NCBI RefSeq assembly: GCF_016862895.1
Contig: NZ_BONV01000028.1
Span: forward strand, 62,001-126,000
Reading direction: 5' to 3'
Length of the DNA: 64,000 nt
DNA from: Planotetraspora kaengkrachanensis
Lineage (GTDB): Bacteria > Actinomycetota > Actinomycetes > Streptosporangiales > Streptosporangiaceae
Part shown: positions 42,201 to 50,170 of the stretch, one piece after another
Numbering within the stretch: the stretch's first letter is position 1
How the letters are laid out: each line of letters starts with the position of its first letter
Translations under genes and position numbers: made by a program
Notes under the pieces: model-generated
Database searches by the model: none
What the model saw: only the letters and a program-made list of their open reading frames with translations
Told to the model about the DNA's origin: nothing

Positions 42201-43253
42201 CTACGGCAACGGCTCCTCCGGCCACTCCAGGAGGCGGGCTCCGAGCACCGCCGTCTCCAGCGTGAACCGCTGGGTGGGGTCGGTCGGCGAGAATCCGGTG
42301 AGCCTGCGGATCCGCTCCAGGCGGTAGGTGATGGTCCTCGTGCTGATGCCGAGCCTGCGGGCCGCCGCGGTGTGGTTCCCCTGGACGGCGAAGACCGCCT
42401 CCAGGGTCTCCAGCAGGGCCTCGGGCCCGCCGCGGGCCTTGGTGAGAGGTGCGAGCACGGTGGTGACGAGGTCGACGATCGCGCCCCTGTCCCGGAGCAG
42501 GACGGGGAAGACGAGCAGATCGGCCGCCTTCAGCACCTGCGGGCGCAGGCCGAGCCGCTCGCCGAGCTCGATGGCGCCGGCGGCCTCCTGGTAGGAGGTG
42601 ACGATGCCCCCGGGGCCCGAGTGCGGCCTGCCGACGCCGGCCCGCCAGGTCGTCAGCGCCGCACGGACATGATGGACGAACTCGCCCCCTGCCGCGCCGA
42701 GCGAGGCCGGCGAGACGCACACGAGCAGGCCGTCCCGCACCGCCACCAAAATGTTGTGCGAGCCGAACCTGGCGACCAGAGCCTGCTCGATCCTGCGGAT
42801 CAGCGGGTCTCCTCCTGTCAGGGGTTCGCCGGCCTTGACGACGGTCGCCATGTAGGCCTCCGCGAGGCGCAACCCGAAGTGCTCGGCCCGCCGGGCGTCG
42901 GCCCGGCCCTGGAGCAGGTCGGCGACGAACTCGCGGCGGCCGTCCTCCTCCTTCCTGATGGCCGTGAGCTGGGCCTCCTCATAACCCTCCGCGAAGGCCG
43001 CCATGCTCCGCCGTACGGCGGAGAACGCTCCCCCCTCCGTGAGCTCGGCGGCGTGCAGGCAGGCGTCGGCGAGCAGGCGCAGGGGGATGCCGCGCTCGGC
43101 GGCGAGCGCTCCGCAGGCACGCATGTCGTCCACTTCGGCCCGGCTGGGTAACCGGCCCGTCGCGACCGTGGCGGCGAGCACCGAAAGGTACCCGCCGAGA
43201 AGATCGGCGGGCACCCCGGTGGCCTCGCTCACCCGAGCGAGAACGTCATTCAT
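42201..43253 (-). CDS. PucR/CdaR-type regulator in an ABC-exporter operon
   Basis: 350 residues; the ATG at 43253 overlaps the permease stop (TGATG). The middle contains a GGDEF-like degenerate domain (RRIEQALVARFGSHNILVAV..., TSYQEAAGAIELGERLG) and the C-terminus the PucR helix-turn-helix: ALLETLEAVFAVQGNHTAAARRLGISTRTITYRLERIRRLTG. Such regulators sense metabolites. Its place as third gene of the operon suggests that it controls the exporter. Confidence 0.9.
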   Translation of the reverse strand: MNDVLARVSEATGVPADLLGGYLSVLAATVATGRLPSRAEVDDMRACGALAAERGIPLRLLADACLHAAELTEGGAFSAVRRSMAAFAEGYEEAQLTAIRKEEDGRREFVADLLQGRADARRAEHFGLRLAEAYMATVVKAGEPLTGGDPLIRRIEQALVARFGSHNILVAVRDGLLVCVSPASLGAAGGEFVHHVRAALTTWRAGVGRPHSGPGGIVTSYQEAAGAIELGERLGLRPQVLKAADLLVFPVLLRDRGAIVDLVTTVLAPLTKARGGPEALLETLEAVFAVQGNHTAAARRLGISTRTITYRLERIRRLTGFSPTDPTQRFTLETAVLGARLLEWPEEPLP

Positions 43254-44053
43254 CAGACGCCTACATCACGCCGCTCGAAGGCCAGCACGGCCGTCATCGC
43301 CAGCACGGCGGTCGCCGCGAGGATCACAAGGTAGTCCCCCACCGGCCAGCCCTGGAAGACCGGCCGTCCGTCCAGGTAGTAGTGGAACGGCGAGACCCAG
43401 CGCAACCATGAGATCGCGTCGACGCTCTTGCCGAGCGTCTCGATCACGTAGCCCCCGACGGCGTAGCCTCCGCCCACCGCGAGCGCGAGGGCCCTCTTGC
43501 CCGTTGCCGCGCCGAGGGCCAGCGCCAGTGTGCCGAAGAAGAAGGCGATCAGGAACAGCCCGGTGTGCGCGGCGACGATGTTGCCCGCCGGCACCTTGAG
43601 GTCGCCCACCGCCGCCAGAGCCAGAACCAGGATCAGCGTCACCAGCGCGACGGCCAGCAGGCCGAGCGAGAAGGCCGCCCAGCGCTCCAGGACGAGCCGC
43701 CTGCGGTCGATCGGCAGCGTCATCGTGAGCTCCAGCGTCCCCTCCTCCTCGGGGACGGCGATCGCCCGGGTCCCGAGGGTCATCGCGAACATGATCAGGA
43801 GCAGCGGGACAAGGAGCTGGTAGACGACCGTCTGGAGGTAGCCGGTGCCCGACGCGATGTCGGCGAGCCCGCCCATGAGGTCCTTCAGCGGGCCGGGGTA
43901 CTTCGACAGCGCGGCCTGCTGGTAGAAGTCCGGATTGCTCCGGATGCTCGGATAGATCGACAGATAGAGCGACAGGAAGGCGGAGATGCCGATCAGCCAC
44001 CCGATGACGCTCCGGCGGTATTCACCGAGGGTCTTACGCACCAGCGTGGGCAC
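43253..44053 (-). CDS. ABC transporter permease (ABC-2 type)
   Basis: 266 residues, six TM helices (VIGWLIGISAFLSLYLSIY, LLVPLLLIMFAMTLGTRAI, LGLLAVALVTLILVLALAAV, AHTGLFLIAFFFGTLALALG and the final pair). After the second helix it has PEEEGTLELTMTLPIDRRRLVLERW, the motif of the ABC-2 permease intracellular loop. It overlaps the end of the ATPase gene by 20 bases. Exported substrate unknown. Confidence 0.92.
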   Translation of the reverse strand: MPTLVRKTLGEYRRSVIGWLIGISAFLSLYLSIYPSIRSNPDFYQQAALSKYPGPLKDLMGGLADIASGTGYLQTVVYQLLVPLLLIMFAMTLGTRAIAVPEEEGTLELTMTLPIDRRRLVLERWAAFSLGLLAVALVTLILVLALAAVGDLKVPAGNIVAAHTGLFLIAFFFGTLALALGAATGKRALALAVGGGYAVGGYVIETLGKSVDAISWLRWVSPFHYYLDGRPVFQGWPVGDYLVILAATAVLAMTAVLAFERRDVGV

Positions 44054-44948
44054 GGGGGGCCTCCTCGCTGTAGTAGGTGAGGAAGATCTCTTCGAGGTCG
44101 GGCTCCGAGCTGACCATGTGGACCACGGTGAACTTCGCCGCGGCCTTGATGAGGGCGTCGGGCCGGCCGTCTATCGTGCAGCGCAGGTTCGCGCCCTCCA
44201 CCGTGACGTCCCGCACTCCGGGCAGCCCCTCGAACGCCTCCCTGGGCACGGGTGCGTCGAAGTGGAACTCGACGTGCCGGACGGCCCGCTCCCGCAGGGC
44301 CGCGACGTCCTCGACCGCCACCAGCCGGCCGGATCGGACGATGCCCACGCGATCGGCCACGTTCTGGACCTCGGCCAGCACGTGGGACGACATCAGCACG
44401 GTGCGCCCTGACGTGCGGACCTCCCGGACCATGGCCAGGAACTCCTGCTGGACCAACGGGTCGAGTCCGCTCGTCGGCTCGTCGAGGATGAGCAGCTCCG
44501 GCTCGTGCATGAACGCCTGGATGAGGCCGACCTTCTGCTTGTTGCCCTTGGAGAGCTGGCCCATCCTGATCGACAGGTCGGCGTCCAGCCGCTCGGCGAG
44601 CTCGTCGATCCGCCCCCGGCTCACCCCGCCCCGGACGTCGGCCATGAAGTTCAGGAAGTCATGGGCCCGCTCCCGCCCTTCGAGCGCGAGCTCGCCGGGC
44701 AGGTATCCGATCCGCCCGCGCACCGCGCTGTCGCGGGTGTCGGCCCCGAGGACGGTCGCGCGGCCGGAGGTCGGCCGGATCACGTCGAGGAGCAGCCGGA
44801 TCGTCGTCGTCTTCCCAGCGCCGTTGGGCCCGAGATATCCGAAGACCTCCCCCGGCTGGATCTGGAGGGTGAGGTCCTCCAGACCCTTGCGCCTGCCGTA
44901 GAACTTGGTCAGTCCTTCGGTCTCCACCACTGCTGTCATGCTCGCCAT
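44034..44948 (-). CDS. ABC exporter ATP-binding protein (DrrA/CcmA-like)
   Basis: 304 residues from ATG 44948; ATG 44939 three codons later is equally likely because AGGA is either 2 or 11 bases upstream. Walker A GPNGAGKTTT, Q-loop, signature variant LSKGNKQKVGLIQAF, Walker B LLILDEPTSGLD and H-switch SHV are seen; a C-terminal ~80-residue regulatory part ends EPDLEEIFLTYY, typical of DrrA-like proteins. The K for G change in the LSGGQ motif (LSKGN) is common in this subgroup. Confidence 0.92.
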   Translation of the reverse strand: MASMTAVVETEGLTKFYGRRKGLEDLTLQIQPGEVFGYLGPNGAGKTTTIRLLLDVIRPTSGRATVLGADTRDSAVRGRIGYLPGELALEGRERAHDFLNFMADVRGGVSRGRIDELAERLDADLSIRMGQLSKGNKQKVGLIQAFMHEPELLILDEPTSGLDPLVQQEFLAMVREVRTSGRTVLMSSHVLAEVQNVADRVGIVRSGRLVAVEDVAALRERAVRHVEFHFDAPVPREAFEGLPGVRDVTVEGANLRCTIDGRPDALIKAAAKFTVVHMVSSEPDLEEIFLTYYSEEAPRAHAGA

Positions 44949-45035
44949 GTTCCTGCGGCGGCCCCGCCCCGCGGTATGCCGGAGATAGGACACTTCCGCC
45001 CCCGTTCTCTTCTGACATCCGGCATTGTTCGGTGG

Positions 45036-45205
45036 TGATCATGCACACGTTCGTGAAGAGCCCCCGCGACCTGGCCCCTCCCCTCCCCGTGATCATGCAC
45101 GCTTTCGGGAATGTGCGTCCCGACCTGGGCTCCTCCGGTTCGTGATCATGCACACATTCGTGGACTTGCACCGCGACCTGCGGCTTCGCCGTCCGTGATC
45201 ATGCA
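45036..45205. repeat. 53-bp periodic repeat array, cluster B
   Basis: TGATCATGCA, the reverse complement of the cluster A core, occurs at 45036, 45090, 45143 and 45196 (spacings 54, 53, 53). Every unit shares TTCG about 4-5 bases after the core and CGACCTG near its centre. The last core supplies the GCA codon and TGA stop of cobD. The array lies between the ABC ATPase start and the cobD end and is inverted with respect to cluster C. Confidence 0.88.
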
Positions 45206-46152
45206 CGGCGACGCGTACGGCGGAGCAGTCTCGCCCCCGCCGCCACGGCCACCGCCGAGAGCGACACCGCCCGGGCCAGCCGTACGGACCTGCGGACGTC
45301 CGCGACCGCGGGGCGAGGGCCGTCGCCGAGTTCGGGCCGGCGCTCCACGCGTCCGCCGTAGTTGTTGGCGCCGCCGAGCCGTACGCCGAGGGCCCCGGCG
45401 AAGGCGGCCTCGCACCGCCCGGCGTTGGGGCTGGGGTGGCGATGGCCGTCGCGGCGGAGCACGGCGAGCGCGCGGCGCGGGGACCCGCCGGCGACCGGCG
45501 CGAGGGCCGTCGTGAGCAGGCCGGTCAACCGCGCGGGCACGAGGTTGGCGACATCGTCCAGCCGAGCGGAGGCCCAGCCGAACCGGTTGTAGCGCTGCGA
45601 CCGGTGGCCGACCATGGCGTCCAGGGTGTTGATCGCGCGGTAGGCGACCAGGCCGGGCACCCCCGCGACCGCTCCCCAGAAGAGCGGCGCGACGACGGCG
45701 TCGGAGGTGTTCTCGGCGATCGACTCGACGGTCGCCCTGGCCAGTTCCTCCGCGTCGAGACCCGCGGGGTCGCGGCCGCACAGGTGCGGCAACCGCTCAC
45801 GCGCGGCGCGGAGATCACCCGACTCCAGGGAGCCGGCCATGTGGGCGCCCTCCTTCGCGAGGGTCGTGCCCCCGAGGACGGCCCAGGTCGCGGCGGCCGT
45901 CACGGCCGTACGGGCGAGCGGACGCGAGCGGGTCAGCCGGTCGGCGAGCAGCCCGAGACCTCCGGTGGCACCGACGCAGAGCAAGGTGAACGCGGTTCCG
46001 GCAAGCCGCGAGTCCCTATATATGCGCTTTTCCAGGGCGGAGACGCGACTGCCGAACACCGCCACCGGATGTCCTCGCCGCGGGTCCCCCACGACCGCGT
46101 CGACCGCCGCGCCCAGAAGGATCCCCGCCGTCGTGCCGCTTCCCCTGATCAC
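45199..46152 (-). CDS. cobD: Adenosylcobinamide-phosphate synthase (CbiB/CobD)
   Basis: 317 residues from GTG 46152 (VIRGSGTTAGILLGAAVDAVVGDPRRGHPVAVFG). A longer frame from 46215 begins inside repeat cluster C and is unlikely. Family features are DPRRGHPV near the start, LARATVESIAENTSDAVVAPLFW, NTLDAMVGHRSQRYNRFGWASARLDDVANLVPAR and PNAGRCEAAFAGALGVRLGG. It is an integral membrane enzyme joining cobyric acid with aminopropanol phosphate. The last two codon positions (GCA TGA) come from a repeat core. No riboswitch is recognisable. Confidence 0.92.
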   Translation of the reverse strand: MIRGSGTTAGILLGAAVDAVVGDPRRGHPVAVFGSRVSALEKRIYRDSRLAGTAFTLLCVGATGGLGLLADRLTRSRPLARTAVTAAATWAVLGGTTLAKEGAHMAGSLESGDLRAARERLPHLCGRDPAGLDAEELARATVESIAENTSDAVVAPLFWGAVAGVPGLVAYRAINTLDAMVGHRSQRYNRFGWASARLDDVANLVPARLTGLLTTALAPVAGGSPRRALAVLRRDGHRHPSPNAGRCEAAFAGALGVRLGGANNYGGRVERRPELGDGPRPAVADVRRSVRLARAVSLSAVAVAAGARLLRRTRRRA

Positions 46153-46204
46153 CTGGGCATTCTGGCGTATTCCTGGGCGTGCACGGCATGCGGGGAGGGG
46201 CTCA

Positions 46205-46371
46205 TGCATGATCACGACGAGGGTTCGCCCAGGCCGCGGGGAGCGTCGAACCCGCGCATGATCACGGACGGCGAAGCCGCAGGTGGCGGTGCAGATTTCC
46301 GAAAGTGTGCATGATCACGGGGAGAGGAGGGGGCAGGTCGCGAGGGCTCTTCACGAATCTGTGCATGATCA
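46205..46371. repeat. 53-bp periodic repeat array, cluster C
   Basis: TGCATGATCA cores start at 46205, 46255 (variant CGCATGATCA), 46308 and 46362, spacings 50, 53 and 54. Read on the minus strand, its unit between 46362 and 46308 matches the first unit of cluster B at about 39 of 44 positions, and the next matches the third unit of B at about 36 of 43. It is thus an inverted, shuffled copy of cluster B. It lies between cobD and the phosphotransferase, starting 20 bases from the stop of the latter. Confidence 0.88.
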
Positions 46372-46391
46372 CCACCAAAACGTGGGGGGCG

Positions 46392-47213
46392 TCAGATGAG
46401 GTGCTCGTGGAGGGCGTCGTCGTTGGCGTCGAGCCAGCGGGCGGCCCTCCTGATCCTCTGGCCCGCGCCCTCTTCCCACATGCGGGCCCAGCCTCCGCCA
46501 CGTGTCTCCGCCTTCTCCCGCATGGCGACGTATGACCGGTCGAAGCGGGTCCTGGCCGTCTCCACCAGTCGCAGCCTGTCGCGCCGGGCCAGGCCGTACG
46601 CGTCGCAGAACAGCCGCAACCGCGCGCCCGCGTCGAGACCACGCTGGACCGGATCGCGGTCGACGGGATCGGCGAGCGGCGCCCAGTGCCGCAACGTCGT
46701 GACCACGTCGAACAGCCGGGTCGTCGGCCGCGCCAGGTCGAAGTCGATCAGAGCGTACGGCACGAGCCGCGCCGGCCCATCAGGTGAGGGCTCCTCGCGG
46801 AAGACGACGTTCGCGGGGGTGACGTCACAGTGCCCGACGAGTTCGGGCTCGTGGTCGAGAGCGGAGCCGTCCTCCCAGACCGCCCCGGCAGGAGGCTCGA
46901 ACGACTCCGCGGCGTCGTGGAACCTCCGCAGAAGGCGGGCGAGCGCGACGAGGGTTTCGTCACTCACCGCATAACCGGGCAGGGGGCGCGCCGGGACCTC
47001 ACCCGCCACGTAGGAGAGGATCTCGGTCTCCCCTTCGACGCCGATCACGCGGGGCGCCCCGGCGAAACCGGCCGATTCGAGGTGCCGGAGCAGCGCGTGG
47101 ACCGAGGGCGAGCATGCTCGCATCGGGCGCCGGACACTGGCGCCCACCCGCAGGACTCCTTCGGTGACGTCACCGCCGAGGAGGACCGCCGAGGGAGCCG
47201 AACGCACGACCAT
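46392..47213 (-). CDS. Aminoglycoside phosphotransferase-fold kinase
   Basis: 273 residues. The kinase-like motifs are GHCDVTPANVVF (127-138, catalytic Asp130 and Asn135) and YALIDFDLARPTTRLFDV, with metal-binding Asp. The N-lobe is short. Members phosphorylate aminoglycosides, choline, homoserine or other small alcohols, and this divergent actinomycete form need not confer resistance. It is divergent from the oxidoreductase gene at 47342. Confidence 0.85.
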   Translation of the reverse strand: MVVRSAPSAVLLGGDVTEGVLRVGASVRRPMRACSPSVHALLRHLESAGFAGAPRVIGVEGETEILSYVAGEVPARPLPGYAVSDETLVALARLLRRFHDAAESFEPPAGAVWEDGSALDHEPELVGHCDVTPANVVFREEPSPDGPARLVPYALIDFDLARPTTRLFDVVTTLRHWAPLADPVDRDPVQRGLDAGARLRLFCDAYGLARRDRLRLVETARTRFDRSYVAMREKAETRGGGWARMWEEGAGQRIRRAARWLDANDDALHEHLI

Positions 47214-47341
47214 GGCGATTCACCCTAGCGGCGGCGACCTGGCCTCGCATCCAATTCGGTCACACCTTTTCGGCATGTACTGATGACCAAAGACGGAAAT
47301 GTCGATCAGCGGTCACAAGCCGGTAGGAATGGACACCTAAG

Positions 47342-48322
47342 ATGATCCGCGTGCGAATCGGAACGCTCGGCGCCGCCAGGATCACCCCTTCCGCTCTGAT
47401 CAAGCCGGCGAAGCTGGTACCGGGTGTCGAGGTCGCCGCGGTGGCCGCCAGAGACCGGGTGCGCGCGGGCGCATTCGCGGCCAAACACGGGATCCCCGTC
47501 GTCCACGAGTCCTACGAGGCGTTGATCGCCGACTCGTCCATCGACGCGGTGTACAACCCGCTGCCCAACGCCCTGCACGCCGAATGGACCCTCAGGGCGC
47601 TGGAGGCGGGCAAGCACGTGCTGTGCGAGAAGCCGCTCGCGTCGAACGAACCCGAGGCCGTGTCGGTGGCCGAGGCGGCCGACAAGTCCGGACTTGTCGT
47701 GATGGAGGCCTTCCATTACCGGTACCACCCGCTGGCTGATCGGATGGTGTCGATCGTCGGGGAGCTCGGCGAGATCCGGCAGATCGAGACGTGGATGTGC
47801 TTCCCGCTCCCCCGGTTCTCGGACATCCGATACTCGCTGCCGCTGGCCGGCGGGGCGCTCATGGACGCCGGCTGCTACGCCGTCCACCTGGCCAGGCTTC
47901 TTGGTGGCGGGGAGCCGAAGGTGCTCGCGGCCCGGGCCCTGCTCCGGTCACCCGGGGTGGACCGGGCGATGTCGGCCTCACTCGAGTTCCCCTCGGGCGC
48001 CCTCGGCCGGATCAACACGTCGTTGTGGTCGTCGCAACTGCTGAGGATCGCCGCCAGGGTCACCGGCTCCCGCGGCCAGATGCGGGTGTTCAACTTCATC
48101 GCGCCCCAGGCGCTCCACCGGCTCTCGTACACCGTCGACGGGGTCACCACGCGGGTGAAGGTGCCCGGCGAGGCGACGTACACCTACCAGCTCAGGGCGT
48201 TCCTGTCGGCCGTGGAAACCGGGGAGGGCAACCTCACGCCGCCGTCCGACTCGATCGCCAACATGGCCGTCATCGACGAGATCTACCGGAAGGCCGGCCT
48301 GTCCCCCCGCGGCACGATCTGA
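47342..48322 (+). CDS. Gfo/Idh/MocA family oxidoreductase
   Basis: 326 residues from ATG 47342. The NAD(P)-binding start is VRIGTLGAARITPSALIKPA; the EKPLA motif (VLCEKPLASN) and MEAFHYRYHP with GGALMDAGCYAVHLARLL follow, the Lys/Asp/His set expected in this family. It oxidises or reduces a sugar or inositol-type substrate. Substrate unknown. It ends 59 bases before the tRNA gene. Confidence 0.92.
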   Translation: MIRVRIGTLGAARITPSALIKPAKLVPGVEVAAVAARDRVRAGAFAAKHGIPVVHESYEALIADSSIDAVYNPLPNALHAEWTLRALEAGKHVLCEKPLASNEPEAVSVAEAADKSGLVVMEAFHYRYHPLADRMVSIVGELGEIRQIETWMCFPLPRFSDIRYSLPLAGGALMDAGCYAVHLARLLGGGEPKVLAARALLRSPGVDRAMSASLEFPSGALGRINTSLWSSQLLRIAARVTGSRGQMRVFNFIAPQALHRLSYTVDGVTTRVKVPGEATYTYQLRAFLSAVETGEGNLTPPSDSIANMAVIDEIYRKAGLSPRGTI

Positions 48323-48381
48323 GGCGCCGGCCGAATACCAGTTGTCGCGGCACTCGTGGGATCATGCACAATTAGGCACGA

Positions 48382-48455
48382 GCGCCCTTAGCTCAGCCGG
48401 ATAGAGCATCGGACTTCTAATCCGACGGTCGGGGGTTCGAATCCCTCAGGGCGCG
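48382..48455 (+). tRNA. tRNA-Arg (anticodon UCU)
   Basis: A cloverleaf folds over 74 bases: acceptor GCGCCCU/AGGGCGC, D arm with AGCTCAGCCGGATAGAGC, anticodon stem TCGGA/TCCGA with loop CTTCTAA (anticodon TCT), T loop TTCGAAT and discriminator G. CCA is not encoded. It reads the rare codon AGA. tRNA-Arg genes are common integration sites, and the DNA downstream is accessory in character. Confidence 0.95.
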
Positions 48456-48461
48456 CTCCTC

Positions 48462-48495
48462 AGACCAGCCCAGATGTGCTCTGAGCTGGTCTTTT
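48462..48495 (+). terminator. Intrinsic terminator of tRNA-Arg
   Basis: AGACCAGC (48462-48469) pairs with GCTGGTCT (48485-48492); the inner CAGATGTGCTCTG can extend the stem. It is followed directly by a T-run (48492-48495). It begins 6 bases after the tRNA. Confidence 0.88.
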
Positions 48496-48564
48496 GCGTT
48501 GTACGGCTCCCGCCGCATGCGCAGCCGAATGCCACCGAGAGCCGCCGTTTGTCGCCAGCCGCGG

Positions 48565-48592
48565 AATATACGCGGGATGATGTTGGTCGCGT
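48565..48592. repeat. 28-bp imperfect direct repeat, left copy
   Basis: The segment ATATACGCGGGATGATGTTG, running on to GGTCGCGT, recurs at 49938-49965 with three to four substitutions (ATGAT to GTGAC among them). The two copies lie 1.37 kb apart in the same orientation and bracket the lipoprotein gene and the 171-residue gene. In 48496-48780 nothing else is seen besides this repeat. Confidence 0.7.
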
Positions 48593-48780
48593 CACCACGT
48601 GGTTCCTGCGGGTCGCGCGGGATGGGACCAACCCCTGAACAGGCCGATTTGCTCCAGGACCAGCGTTCCGTAATCATCGGTCGGGTGTCTGCCACCCAGC
48701 CCAGCCACTGCCGCCTGGCGAGTCGACGGCGCAGAAGCGGCCTGGATCATTGGCGTCGATAATCGGCCGCTGGACGTGAT

Positions 48781-49341
48781 GTGACGATGGACGGCATCGT
48801 GCGACTGGTCACCATTCGTACCTTTCTGACGGCCCTCGCCGTCACCGGCCTCGTCGCGGTGGGCGGGTGTTCGAGCGGGCCCGCCGGAGACTCGGCGGTG
48901 AACCAGACTGCGGTGGCCAGCCCGACGGAGCGGGCCACCTCGAGCCCGGCGCCGCTGACCGCGAAGCAGGCGGCCGTTCGCTATCTGGCCATCGTCAAGC
49001 CCTACAACGTCGCGCTCGAGAGCCTGGAACAGGCGGTCAACAGCGGCCGGCCGATCGCGACCCTGCGAACGTCGGCGGCCAAGGTCGCCGCAGCGAACAA
49101 GACCCAGATCCGCGGGCTTGCGGACACGAAGTGGCCTGCTGCTGTGCGTGCGCCCATCAAGGAGTTGCAGGCCGAATCGCTCAAGGCCCAGCCGTACTGG
49201 CTCGAGGCCGCGAAGGCGCAGACCCAGGACGCGCTGATTCAGCAGGTGCTGAAAGCCGCGCGGCACGACGGGGCGGACGCGGGAAACAAGATCCGCCACC
49301 TGCTCGACCTGGGGAAGTACGACGAGAGTGACTATTCCTGA
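48781..49341 (+). CDS. Secreted lipoprotein, unknown function
   Basis: 186 residues from GTG 48781 (ATG two codons later is an alternative). The signal ends in a lipobox LVAVGGC with Cys30 acylated. A Ser/Thr/Ala linker leads to an alpha-helical, Ala/Gln/Lys-rich domain (KQAAVRYLAIVKPYNVALESLEQAVNSG, KAQTQDALIQQVLKAARHDGADAGNKIRHLLDL). The helix pattern suggests a helical bundle. No known family is recognised. Confidence 0.82.
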   Translation: MTMDGIVRLVTIRTFLTALAVTGLVAVGGCSSGPAGDSAVNQTAVASPTERATSSPAPLTAKQAAVRYLAIVKPYNVALESLEQAVNSGRPIATLRTSAAKVAAANKTQIRGLADTKWPAAVRAPIKELQAESLKAQPYWLEAAKAQTQDALIQQVLKAARHDGADAGNKIRHLLDLGKYDESDYS

Positions 49342-49404
49342 AGCGCGCGTGCCGACGTTCTGACCGCGGCAGGACATGCGCGACGAAAGCGGAGGAGCGC
49401 TCGT

Positions 49405-49920
49405 ATGGGGGTTTTCTATGAGTACTACCGCGCTTCGGATCGCGAGGCGGCAGTTGTCCGGCCTGACCGTTCCCGCGTGGTCGCCAATCCTTCTCGCGAG
49501 GTTCCTGCGTTCGATGCCGTGGAGACCAAGTGGGTCGACCCGAAAGTAGTCCTGGGGCGACTGGTGACGTTCATCGGTGATGTTGACTTCTCCCTGGATC
49601 TGGTCGGCACGGTGACCTTGTACCCTCCCCCGGAGGGGGCTCCGAAAAGCGACAAGGAGTGGGACGCGTTGCCGGAGGACTCTCCTTATCTGGAGGGGCC
49701 GGGTATCGAGGAATTGACGGTGAACGTCCGTGACGTCCTTGCTGGCGCGGACGACGCACGTCTCCCGCTGGTGGCGGAGCGGTGGTCGAAGATCGAGGAG
49801 TTTTCGCACTTCAGCTCCGTGGATGGGGAGTACATGCTGTCCCTCGTGAGAGGCCTCGCCGGATTGGCCCGCCGCGCAAAGGCGAGTGACCAGATGCTCT
49901 ACTGCTGGAGCAGCCTGTGA
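49405..49920 (+). CDS. Conserved hypothetical protein (MGVFYEYY type)
   Basis: 171 residues from ATG 49405 with GGAGGAG 7-8 bases upstream. Sequence starts MGVFYEYYRASDREAAVVRPD and contains TKWVDPKVVLGRLVTFIGDVDF, ELTVNVRDVLAGADDARLPLVAERWSKIEEF and MLYCWSSL. Similar proteins occur in Streptomyces from memory, but no function is known; a toxin-immunity role is a guess only. A terminal copy of the 28-bp repeat begins 17 bases after its stop. Confidence 0.75.
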   Translation: MGVFYEYYRASDREAAVVRPDRSRVVANPSREVPAFDAVETKWVDPKVVLGRLVTFIGDVDFSLDLVGTVTLYPPPEGAPKSDKEWDALPEDSPYLEGPGIEELTVNVRDVLAGADDARLPLVAERWSKIEEFSHFSSVDGEYMLSLVRGLAGLARRAKASDQMLYCWSSL

Positions 49921-49937
49921 TCTAGAGCTCTTCGCGG

Positions 49938-49965
49938 GATATACGCGGGGTGACGTTGGTCGCGT
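49938..49965. repeat. 28-bp imperfect direct repeat, right copy
   Basis: Right partner of the repeat at 48565, starting GATATACGCGGGGTGACGTT. It follows the 171-residue gene; the remaining bases to 50170 show no gene. Confidence 0.7.
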
Positions 49966-50170
49966 TTCCGCAAGTCGCCACGCGGTTTCCGGTGCCCATG
50001 CGGGATGACGCCCGACGCAGAGAACGCCAAAGGGGCCCCAGAGTGATCCGAGACCCTCCGCCAGCGAGGACTTCCCTCGTAGCTGGGACCCAGGTGAGTG
50101 GTCCATCTATCGCCGCCGAGGCTCCGCCCGTACCGCATCTGATCCCGCCGCACCCCAAGCGAGCGGCTTC

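Noticed and set aside
45036-45205. CRISPR array
   Set aside because: The conserved core is only 10 bases and the segments between cores resemble one another; CRISPR spacers would be unrelated, and no cas genes occur.
48360-48369. GATCATGCAC before tRNA-Arg
   Set aside because: Only part of the core, no periodic partner.
48417-48695. Leftward 92-codon frame ending RDSNPRPSD
   Set aside because: Its end is read from the antisense of tRNA-Arg and its terminator; this is a known annotation artefact.
48592-50106. 504-codon leftward frame
   Set aside because: It is antisense to the lipoprotein and the 171-residue gene, which have signals and domains.
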